DNA of 6,999 nt from positions 1 through 6,999 of the forward strand of contig CAKRRX010000130.1 in the NCBI GenBank assembly GCA_934394595.1, in the 5' to 3' direction. Positions 1 through 5,673 of this stretch are shown here, one piece after another. The DNA comes from an uncultured Blautia sp. GTDB taxonomy: Bacteria; Bacillota; Clostridia; Lachnospirales; Lachnospiraceae. Positions within the stretch are counted from its first letter, which is position 1. Each line of letters begins with the position of its first letter. Below the pieces are notes generated by a model. That model searched no databases, was not told the origin of the DNA, and saw only the letters and a list, made by a program, of their open reading frames with translations. The position numbers were made by a program, and so were the translations under genes.

Positions 1-1388
1 TTCTTCATCGCACTTACCCCTACCTGACGGGCAGTTTCCTGCTGATAAGAATAACCCTTCATGCGCATTTCTGCAGCTTCTGCTTCTGCCTGCATACGAT
101 AAGCTTCTGCTTCTGCTGCTTTCTGGATTTTCAGTGCTTCGGCATTTCCCTGGGCTCCGATGATCTTCATCTGCGCAGCAGTTTGGGCTTCCACAGCCAT
201 TCTCTCTCTGGCAGCTTCTGCTGTCTGTTTCTTCAGCCTTTCTTCCTGGACATTCAGGAAGAACTGACCGCCAAGAGATTTCATCCGCATATAATCATCA
301 TGGGATGGATCATCAGGGTCATCCTCCGGAGTTACAAACCGGGTAACATAAAACTCTGGCATGGTCAGACCATACTCTTCCAGGCCCTCATTGATCTTCC
401 TGCCAAGTGCCTCTGACATCCGCTCTGTCTGCGCATCAATTTCCAGAATATTGATTTTTTCATCCTTGATCACATTGGCAAGATAGCTTTTCACCTTGGA
501 TACGATCAGAGAACGGAAGTATTTCTTGAACTCTCCTGATCTGGAATCAAACTCTCCACCTTCTCTGGTCTGTTCCACGATCAGGCCGTTTGTGGTTCCC
601 ACACTCTTTAACAGCAGTTTACGGGAATCGCTTACTTTAATATTAAATTCACCGCCTGCGCCAACGGAAACGTGCATTCCGGATGCCGGGTCAAAAATAC
701 GTACCTTGGTGTCTGTGCCCCACTTGATCCCCATAATGGTGGTCATGTTGATAAAGTATACTTCACAGTGGAACTTGCCTTTTCCCTCACCTGTAGGCAG
801 CTTGTAAATTTTCTCTAATACAGGGAAATTCTGTGTTTCCAGTGTATAACGGCCCGGTCCGAACAGATCCAGTGCTTCTCCGTTCTGGAAAAAGATTGCT
901 TCCTGGCTTTCATGAACGATCAGCTGTGTACCGGAATTAAAATCCTCTACAGGATGCTTCCAGATAAAGGTATTGTTATCTCCTTCATATTTCAGCTCAC
1001 TGATCAGCCCCTGGCTTGCATAGCGCTCTTTGCCCACTTCCCTCTGGACATCAATATGGTTGTCACATACCGGGCAGGTGTAATCCCTTGTCCCTTCTGT
1101 GGCTGAAAGGCCAATGCCGCACTCCGGACACTTGAAGTGAACCACACGGCTTCCTGCGCTTGGCTCTATTTTTTTCTGGCATACAGGACATACGGGAATA
1201 CTTTTTCCCTGGTCATATACTACAGAATTTCCACAGCTTGGACAGATTGCAGAGGTCATCCTCTCCGCTTTCACATCTATCACATTTCCGCAATTACAGG
1301 TTACTTTATTCTGAACCAATCCACGAAGTCCGTTGTACGCAGTGACATACTGACTGCATTTTGGACATATGATTGCAAATTTTCCCAT
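1..1388 (-). CDS. SPFH (prohibitin/flotillin-like) protein with three N-terminal zinc ribbons, partial at left edge
   Basis: The reading frame begins at ATG 1388 and runs off the left edge without a stop, giving 462 visible residues; the C-terminus is missing. A GAGG ribosome binding site lies four bases upstream of the ATG. Residues 1-110 carry six cysteine pairs (C8/C11, C31/C33, C49/C52, C67/C70, C87/C90, C105/C108), consistent with three zinc ribbons. Residues about 124-370 resemble the SPFH/band-7 fold of the virion-core-like YdjI group, and residues about 380-450 are rich in Ala, Glu, Gln and Lys, as in the helical coiled coil that drives SPFH oligomerisation. No transmembrane segment is visible, so membrane contact would be peripheral or through a partner. 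It follows the TIR gene by 13 bp and shares its promoter. Family knowledge: SPFH proteins form ring or cage scaffolds on membranes. A role with the TIR protein is inference. The fold assignment is fairly sure. Confidence 0.85.
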   Translation of the reverse strand, partial: MGKFAIICPKCSQYVTAYNGLRGLVQNKVTCNCGNVIDVKAERMTSAICPSCGNSVVYDQGKSIPVCPVCQKKIEPSAGSRVVHFKCPECGIGLSATEGTRDYTCPVCDNHIDVQREVGKERYASQGLISELKYEGDNNTFIWKHPVEDFNSGTQLIVHESQEAIFFQNGEALDLFGPGRYTLETQNFPVLEKIYKLPTGEGKGKFHCEVYFINMTTIMGIKWGTDTKVRIFDPASGMHVSVGAGGEFNIKVSDSRKLLLKSVGTTNGLIVEQTREGGEFDSRSGEFKKYFRSLIVSKVKSYLANVIKDEKINILEIDAQTERMSEALGRKINEGLEEYGLTMPEFYVTRFVTPEDDPDDPSHDDYMRMKSLGGQFFLNVQEERLKKQTAEAARERMAVEAQTAAQMKIIGAQGNAEALKIQKAAEAEAYRMQAEAEAAEMRMKGYSYQQETARQVGVSAMK

Positions 1389-1401
1389 TTTTCCTCACCC
1401 T

Positions 1402-3219
1402 TTATAAATTTAAACTTGAAAGATACCCCACAATATTATCCCGGTCGATCACTGCCAGCTGTTCTACCAGCGCATCCCGATTTTGTTTCAGTTTTTCCAC
1501 CTGATCCTCCAGCCACTGGGCATCCTCCATGTGCTTCTGGATCTCATTGTTCTTGACCTCGATCATCTGCTGTGCCTGTCCAATCTCGGCCTGCACAGAG
1601 GAAAGAATATCTTCTCTTGGTTTTCCCATACATTTACAGGTAATCTTCCTTACAACTGGTACCACAAACAGACCGATGATGTACCGATATACCAGCCAAT
1701 ACACCACAGATGCCAGAATCAGTGCCAGAAGCCCATCGTTCTGCATGGTTCCTACGATTCCGGTGAACACATACCAGATATACAGCCCTATCACGATATA
1801 AGAAGCGATCTGGCCACCATGTTCTGCCTTGTCATTTTTCTCCATAAGATCACGGTGAGAAGCGATCTGATCCATCAGTCCATGGATATCTCCCTCCAGA
1901 TTCAGGATCATCCCCCGTTCTCCTCTGGCAGCCTGTGTCAGACGTTCAGTCCTGGCATCCACAGCACTTCCTGCAAAAAAGCGGTTGCCTTCGATAATCT
2001 TCTGATTGAACTCTTTTAACTTTTTCTTTATTTTCGGTTCCCCGTAATCCAGAACATGCTGGTAATCAGATTCCTCAGAAAACGCAGTGGTCTGATTCCC
2101 AAGGTCATCAATATCCCTCACATTTCGCCGGATCATCAGTCGTCCCAGATAAGCAGCCCCGGAATGAGGATCAATGTTCAGGATCTGATTAAATACTTCC
2201 CCTGCCTCCTTAAAATTGCCGTCCTTCAGACAGATAAATCCACGCTCAACCATTCCGGCAGTATTGGTATTTCCCAAACCAGCGGTAGATACCGGTGCCA
2301 CCTTTTCCCTGGAACTGCTTAAGATCTTGCGGATTCCATGGAGAAGATCCTGCTGGAAACCGATCTTTGTGGCATCCTGTGCCTGAAGATGTCTTCCGTT
2401 TATCTCCTGGGGAATGTCATAGGGATCCATCTTTGCATAAACCGGAATCAGGGTCTTGGTATGCTCCTCTGCATCCATCATATCCAGATATCTGGTCCAC
2501 TCATTTCGTACCCATGGAGCATTCATATGCTCACGACTGGTTCCTATCAGGAGCATAATCTTTGAACTGCGAAGTGCAGAATAAATGATCGGCTCATAAT
2601 CCTCTCCCAGACGGTTCTCCAGGGTAATTCTGGAAAAGAACACCTTATATCCTTCTGAGGTCAGTCTGGAATAAATATCCTGGGCAATGACACTATCCTC
2701 AGTTCTCTCGCCAGTCATGTCATCCAGTTCCTTGTAGCTGATAAAGATATCGAAAGGATCCTCTCTTTGTGCAAGCTGGAAGATTTTTTTCTGTAAACGG
2801 TCAATCTCAGCAGCTTCCGCCTCATGCTGCGCTCTGGCAAGAGGCTTTGCTTTCTGACATGCCAGCTGATAGTCAGAATCCTCAAAAATAGTCCTGGGAA
2901 TTGTCCTGTGACAAGTAGGGATCATCATCCCGGTTCTTGGGTCCTTCACATACTCTATTCCATAATGGCAAAGCACCAGACCCCAGTAGGCTTCTGCCTC
3001 ATCAGGAAATTCCTTTACCATATCCTCGTACACTCCGGCAGCCCGGTCGAACAGATTGCTCTTTCTGTACTGGTTCGCTCTATTGTAAAACTCTGCTTTC
3101 CTCTCATCGTTTTCCAGCGGTACCGTCTGGCGGCTTCCACAGGAATCACACTCGCATAGTCCGTTCTCCTCGTTGATAATCACCAGGTCACCTTTACACA
3201 TTTTACACTTATAAACCAT
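1402..3219 (-). CDS. Zinc ribbon-TPR-TIR-TPR-transmembrane-coiled coil protein (TIR effector candidate)
   Basis: This 605-residue protein has a clear order of parts. A zinc ribbon (C5, C8, C24, C27) is followed by a TPR-like helical region (about 40-90) and a TIR domain (about 155-300) that opens with DIFISY (157-162). Another TPR-like repeat (about 322-365) comes next, then two hydrophobic segments (about 471-491 and 496-521) and a coiled coil (about 535-592). E209, in the segment LGEDYEP, aligns by eye with the catalytic glutamate of NAD-cleaving TIR domains such as SARM1 and plant TIRs, so NADase activity is plausible. The two membrane segments would form a hairpin with both ends in the cytoplasm. 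It starts at ATG 3219 with AGGGAG ten bases upstream and a consensus promoter behind it, and is the first gene of an operon with the SPFH gene. Similar proteins are common in gut clostridia but, to my knowledge, uncharacterised. Defence or stress signalling is inference. Confidence 0.9.
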   Translation of the reverse strand: MVYKCKMCKGDLVIINEENGLCECDSCGSRQTVPLENDERKAEFYNRANQYRKSNLFDRAAGVYEDMVKEFPDEAEAYWGLVLCHYGIEYVKDPRTGMMIPTCHRTIPRTIFEDSDYQLACQKAKPLARAQHEAEAAEIDRLQKKIFQLAQREDPFDIFISYKELDDMTGERTEDSVIAQDIYSRLTSEGYKVFFSRITLENRLGEDYEPIIYSALRSSKIMLLIGTSREHMNAPWVRNEWTRYLDMMDAEEHTKTLIPVYAKMDPYDIPQEINGRHLQAQDATKIGFQQDLLHGIRKILSSSREKVAPVSTAGLGNTNTAGMVERGFICLKDGNFKEAGEVFNQILNIDPHSGAAYLGRLMIRRNVRDIDDLGNQTTAFSEESDYQHVLDYGEPKIKKKLKEFNQKIIEGNRFFAGSAVDARTERLTQAARGERGMILNLEGDIHGLMDQIASHRDLMEKNDKAEHGGQIASYIVIGLYIWYVFTGIVGTMQNDGLLALILASVVYWLVYRYIIGLFVVPVVRKITCKCMGKPREDILSSVQAEIGQAQQMIEVKNNEIQKHMEDAQWLEDQVEKLKQNRDALVEQLAVIDRDNIVGYLSSLNL

Positions 3220-3260
3220 ACTCTTTTGTCTCCCTGAAAATATGTAATTATTTGTACTCT

Positions 3261-3290
3261 ATTATAGGATTTTTTGTAGATTACTGTCAA
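3261..3290 (-). promoter_or_regulatory. Consensus sigma-A promoter of the TIR-SPFH operon
   Basis: Read on the minus strand, TTGACA (3285-3290) and TATAAT (3261-3266) are both perfect matches, separated by 18 bp. Transcription would start near 3254, about 35 bases before the TIR start codon. It is the strongest promoter-like sequence in the window. No operator-like repeat overlaps it, which suggests steady expression rather than tight repression; that last point is inference. Confidence 0.85.
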
Positions 3291-3337
3291 TATTAACCAT
3301 ATAAATGGAGCTGTATTTATTCATATTTCATATGCAT

Positions 3338-4360
3338 TTAATTTGCGATTTCTTCCGGGGCGTCATAGCTGATGAACTGCGCATTGTTTGCCAGTCTGGA
3401 AAAATCAAAGTCATCCCAGCTTGCATTGTCCTTTGGATAGTAGATGGCAGTGGTGGTATCCGGAAATACCTTTTCATCGTCCCAACTCTCCGGGGAATCA
3501 AAAATTTCTGGAGCGTCTCCGGTAAAGAATACTTTTTCCAAACCGGTGCAGTTGCTATCAAAGGCATGTGTCCCAAGCGTCCACAGATTAGGAGAAAAAA
3601 CAACCTTCTCTGAAAATGCACCATTTTCAAAAACATCACACCAGATTTCCTGAAGGGTATCTGGCAGATCAATTTCTCCCTGATCCAGCGGGCATCCTAC
3701 AAAACTGTCCTTTCCCAGGCTTTGCAGCTGAGAATTTTCCCCAATGGTAAGAGCATGAAGGGTATAGCAGTTATAAAATGCCCTGTCCCCAATACTTATT
3801 ACACTGTCCGGAAGCTCAACAGAAGCAACATCCAGTGCTTCAAAGGCACTCTCTCCAATTGTCTCCAGGGACTGGGAGAGTTTCAGTTTCACCCCTTTAC
3901 ACTCTCCCTCAGGATGCTGATGGTCTTCATATCCGCAAAAGGCATAATCCCCAATGTCTGTAACCGTATCTGCCATGGAAATTTCTTCTACATTTATACA
4001 GTCCGCAAAAGCAAAGTAACCTATATAAGTAATGCCCTCCCCAATCACAATTTTGCGAATAGAATTGGCGTAGTCTAACCAAGGGGCTTCTTCATCGGAT
4101 AATTCTATATTCTCGTCCCGGATTTCTCCATCTCCGGTTACAGTCAGCGTATTCTCCGCATCCAGAGTCCATTGAATATTGCTCCCATAAGTTCCTTTTG
4201 CCGGTCCCTGCTCCTGGCTGTCCTCAATCTCCTCATGTTCCCCGTCTTCCCAGTCTTCTGCATGAACATTCCTGGGCATTCCATACATTCCCCCGCCTGC
4301 TCCTAAGATTCCTGCCAGTATCCATGCCGCTGCTTTCATTCCTGTGTGTTTTGCTTTCAT
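3338..4360 (-). CDS. Secreted BspA-like leucine-rich repeat protein
   Basis: This 340-residue protein has a signal peptide: basic start (MKAKHTGMK), hydrophobic core about 11-27, and a likely cleavage after VHA (34). The mature N-terminus is strongly acidic (35-50). Residues about 56-95 match the beta-rich lead-in often placed before these repeats (NIQWTLDAENTLTVTGDG, ending near APW). From about 100 to 290 there are roughly seven BspA/LRR_5-type repeats, seen as 'IGxxAFxxC' steps such as those at 113-121 and 189-198. No LPXTG motif, cell-wall-binding repeat or C-terminal membrane segment is present, so it is probably released or loosely attached. The start at ATG 4360 has AAAAGGAG seven bases upstream; M8 (4339) is a weaker alternative. 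It is separated from the TIR operon by that operon's own promoter, and no terminator is obvious between them. BspA-type proteins are known for surface binding and adhesion; the ligand here is unknown. Confidence 0.88.
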   Translation of the reverse strand: MKAKHTGMKAAAWILAGILGAGGGMYGMPRNVHAEDWEDGEHEEIEDSQEQGPAKGTYGSNIQWTLDAENTLTVTGDGEIRDENIELSDEEAPWLDYANSIRKIVIGEGITYIGYFAFADCINVEEISMADTVTDIGDYAFCGYEDHQHPEGECKGVKLKLSQSLETIGESAFEALDVASVELPDSVISIGDRAFYNCYTLHALTIGENSQLQSLGKDSFVGCPLDQGEIDLPDTLQEIWCDVFENGAFSEKVVFSPNLWTLGTHAFDSNCTGLEKVFFTGDAPEIFDSPESWDDEKVFPDTTTAIYYPKDNASWDDFDFSRLANNAQFISYDAPEEIAN

Positions 4361-4418
4361 TTTTTTCTCCTTTTCTTTTTTAAAATAGTGTTTACAGGTT
4401 CCATAAATCTCTTATTTT

Positions 4419-4451
4419 CCCCTTTTCACTATATAAGACGACCAAAAGGGG
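4419..4451. repeat. Perfect 8-bp inverted repeat upstream of the LRR gene, possible operator
   Basis: CCCCTTTT (4419-4426) and AAAAGGGG (4444-4451) are perfect inverted copies with 17 bases between them. The spacer contains a TATAGT box on the minus strand (4428-4433), a possible -10 for the LRR gene, but any matching -35 box is poor. There is no T-tract, so a terminator is unlikely. An operator for the divergent genes is a guess. Confidence 0.4.
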
Positions 4452-4556
4452 CTTCAGGTTTTAAAAAAATAATTTATTTTTATTTTACTATTGATTTCTA
4501 TTTTGGGAAAGAGGAAGAAATTCGGATTTTCTGATAATTGACTTTGCGAAAGCTCT

Positions 4557-4590
4557 ATGATACCTTTTAATAAAGATGCTAGAATATAAT
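4557..4590 (+). promoter_or_regulatory. Candidate promoter of the mntA-hepT-like locus
   Basis: ATGATA (4557-4562, four of six matches to the -35 box) lies 17 bp before TAGAAT (4580-4585), which is extended by TG one base upstream (4577-4578). A second TATAAT follows at 4585-4590. The start site would fall very close to the AAAGAGG ribosome binding site (4591-4597), leaving almost no leader. A rival is TTGACT (4538-4543) with 17 bp to TACCTT (4561-4566), a weak -10 that gives a more normal leader. Confidence 0.4.
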
Positions 4591-4604
4591 AAAGAGGTCC
4601 CTTT

Positions 4605-4886
4605 ATGAATGTAATGCCAGTTTCGGAAATTATCGAAAAAGTTACGCAGATATGCAAAAAACATGGCGTCAAGCGCCTGGATCTGTTTGGTTCATTTGCC
4701 ACGGGCACTGCCACCCCTACCAGCGATATTGATTTCGTAGTCTATGGCTGTGCCAATATGTTTGCACTGGAAGACGATTTGCAGCAGATTGAGACTCTAC
4801 GGAAAATTGATATCTTTGATTTTGACAGTATAAGAAATGAATTTTTGCTGGAGGATATAAAAAAATATGGAAAACAAATTTATTAA
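4605..4886 (+). CDS. mntA: MntA-like nucleotidyltransferase antitoxin
   Basis: This 93-residue protein is a minimal nucleotidyltransferase. It shows the family signature GSX10DXD: G29, S30, then D41 and D43. D69 in KIDIFD is the probable third metal-binding aspartate. The length is typical of stand-alone MNT proteins paired with HEPN partners. In characterised MntA-HepT systems the enzyme transfers AMP from ATP to the tyrosine of the toxin's RX4HXY motif and silences it. The ATG has AAAGAGG seven bases upstream; M4 is a possible but less well placed start. The next frame, a HEPN gene, begins at 4867 inside this gene's last 20 bases, an overlap usual for such operons. All visible catalytic residues are present, so the antitoxin looks functional even though its partner is broken. 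The gene symbol is by family resemblance only. Confidence 0.88.
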   Translation: MNVMPVSEIIEKVTQICKKHGVKRLDLFGSFATGTATPTSDIDFVVYGCANMFALEDDLQQIETLRKIDIFDFDSIRNEFLLEDIKKYGKQIY

Positions 4887-5275
4887 CCGTTACAATACCT
4901 TTTGCAAAAGCCTTGCTAATCTTTCCAAGAGCCGGACAGCCGACCCCCCAGGCTGATTTTGTCCTGGAAGGAACTGTACTGAATTTCAGTCTCACATTTG
5001 ATATTTCATGGAAAATCATGAAGGACATTCTAGAGCGTGTTTGAAAAATGGGAATCATTGATTTTGCCATCGGTTCTCCCAGAGAAACCCTACAACATGC
5101 ATTTACCAATGGAATCATTGACGACGATCAGTGGCTACAGATGCTGAAAACCCGTAACCAACTGGCTCACGATTATGATGGTACCCTCGCCGCTGAGAAA
5201 TTCCAGGACATCATCCATGTGTATTACCCGCTATTTGAAAAACTAAAAATGGATACCGCCAAATATTATGAATAG
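4867..5275 (+). pseudogene. hepT: Broken HepT-like HEPN toxin (frameshift plus nonsense codon)
   Basis: The frame from ATG 4867 reads MENKFINRYNTFCKSLANLS, the usual start of a HI0074/HepT-type protein, then reaches a stop (TGA) just after a run of six C residues (4944-4949). Dropping one C restores the expected middle (QADFVLEG, then LTFDISWKIMKDIL). A second lesion, TGA at 5042-5044, interrupts the restored frame. After it the frame continues from about 5048 through SPRETL to the stop at 5273-5275. The HEPN active site RX4HXY is intact (R at 5153-5155, H at 5168-5170, Y at 5174-5176). The mended gene would encode about 135 residues, normal for the family. HEPN proteins of this type are RNases neutralised by their MNT partner. 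A short product from ATG 5048 (75 residues) could carry the motif, but it has no good ribosome binding site and lacks the N-terminal helices. I read this as decayed toxin; a sequencing error could explain the C run but hardly both lesions. Confidence 0.85.
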
Positions 5276-5302
5276 GCATTCCTTCCCTGGAGCCTGTTAA
5301 AA

Positions 5303-5341
5303 AGCCGTGATTTGTGCTCCTGCCAGGCATAAATCACGGCT
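5303..5341 (-). terminator. Rho-independent terminator of the kinase operon, possibly two-way
   Basis: The arms AGCCGTGATTT (5303-5313) and AAATCACGGCT (5331-5341) are a perfect 11-bp match. The stem can extend inward with TGC/GCA pairs and G-T wobbles to leave a loop of about seven bases. On the minus strand the stem ends in a run of five T residues (5298-5302, just past the stem), a classical terminator placed six bases after the stop of the 101-residue gene. On the plus strand only CTGTTCT follows, so termination of the toxin-antitoxin transcript would be weaker. Confidence 0.85.
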
Positions 5342-5346
5342 CTGTT

Positions 5347-5652
5347 CTACAAATCTTTTGACCTCACAGCCACCGTCCGGTTCGCTCTTTTTCCATATTC
5401 CCTGGCGATCCGCGTTTCTTCTGCAATCTCACAGGCAGTCTGGTAATAATAATTTAGCGCTGTATTTAAAACCTTAGGACGCTTTCCCTGCAAAAGATCC
5501 GGGCTCAGACGAATTTCTTTTTTAAAGGGAATATCTTCCTTTTCACAATGAATATAATTCTTCTGAGTTTTCAGATCAACCACCAAAACAGGAGAATCCC
5601 CTATATAAAGCTTGTCTTTTTGCATAATAACATTCAGCAAATCAGCATTCAC
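5347..5652 (-). CDS. 101-residue protein of unknown function, partner of the HipA-like kinase
   Basis: I do not recognise a named family. The N-terminal part (about 12-50) looks beta-rich (KLYIGDSPVLVVDLKTQKNY), and the C-terminal part (about 56-90) looks helical and basic, ending in RTVAVRSKDL. There is no signal peptide, membrane segment, cysteine cluster or clear helix-turn-helix. It lies 21 bp downstream of the kinase gene, on the same strand and before a shared terminator, so the two are almost certainly co-transcribed. The longest frame starts at GTG 5652, but the best ribosome binding site, GGAGG at 5652-5656, overlaps that GTG. TTG at codon 5 (5640) is 11 bases from it and ATG at codon 10 (5625) is further. 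An in-frame TAA just upstream rules out a longer form. Candidate roles are inhibitor, substrate or adaptor of the kinase; none is shown by sequence. Confidence 0.75.
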   Translation of the reverse strand: MNADLLNVIMQKDKLYIGDSPVLVVDLKTQKNYIHCEKEDIPFKKEIRLSPDLLQGKRPKVLNTALNYYYQTACEIAEETRIAREYGKRANRTVAVRSKDL

Positions 5653-5656
5653 CTCC
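5652..5656 (-). promoter_or_regulatory. GGAGG ribosome binding site overlapping the annotated GTG start
   Basis: On the minus strand GGAGG ends on the G of the GTG at 5652, so it cannot serve that codon. It is 11 bases from the in-frame TTG at 5640 and only two bases from an ATG at 5648 that opens a different, very short frame. The true start of the 101-residue gene is therefore unsettled. Confidence 0.6.
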
Positions 5657-5673
5657 AGAAATTACTTTCATGC

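Noticed and set aside
1137..2565. Several long plus-strand open frames opposite the SPFH and TIR genes
   Set aside because: They are shadows of conserved minus-strand coding sequence; none shows a domain or plausible start signal.
3297..3308. Small palindrome CCATATAAATGG after the LRR gene as a terminator
   Set aside because: Only a 4-bp stem, weak, and with no T-tract on the minus strand.
4346..4534. 62-codon plus-strand frame across the LRR/mntA spacer
   Set aside because: Low-complexity Phe-rich product from AT-rich DNA, no ribosome binding site of note, and it overlaps the LRR gene's ribosome binding site on the other strand.
4454..4714. 86-codon open frame on the minus strand over the mntA promoter and 5' end
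   Set aside because: It lies antisense to the well-supported nucleotidyltransferase, has no recognisable domain, and its tail is low-complexity AT-rich DNA.
5031..5050. Possible short insertion at the second lesion of the HEPN gene
   Set aside because: The spacing between flanking conserved segments is close to normal for the family and there are no direct repeats, so a point nonsense change explains it better.
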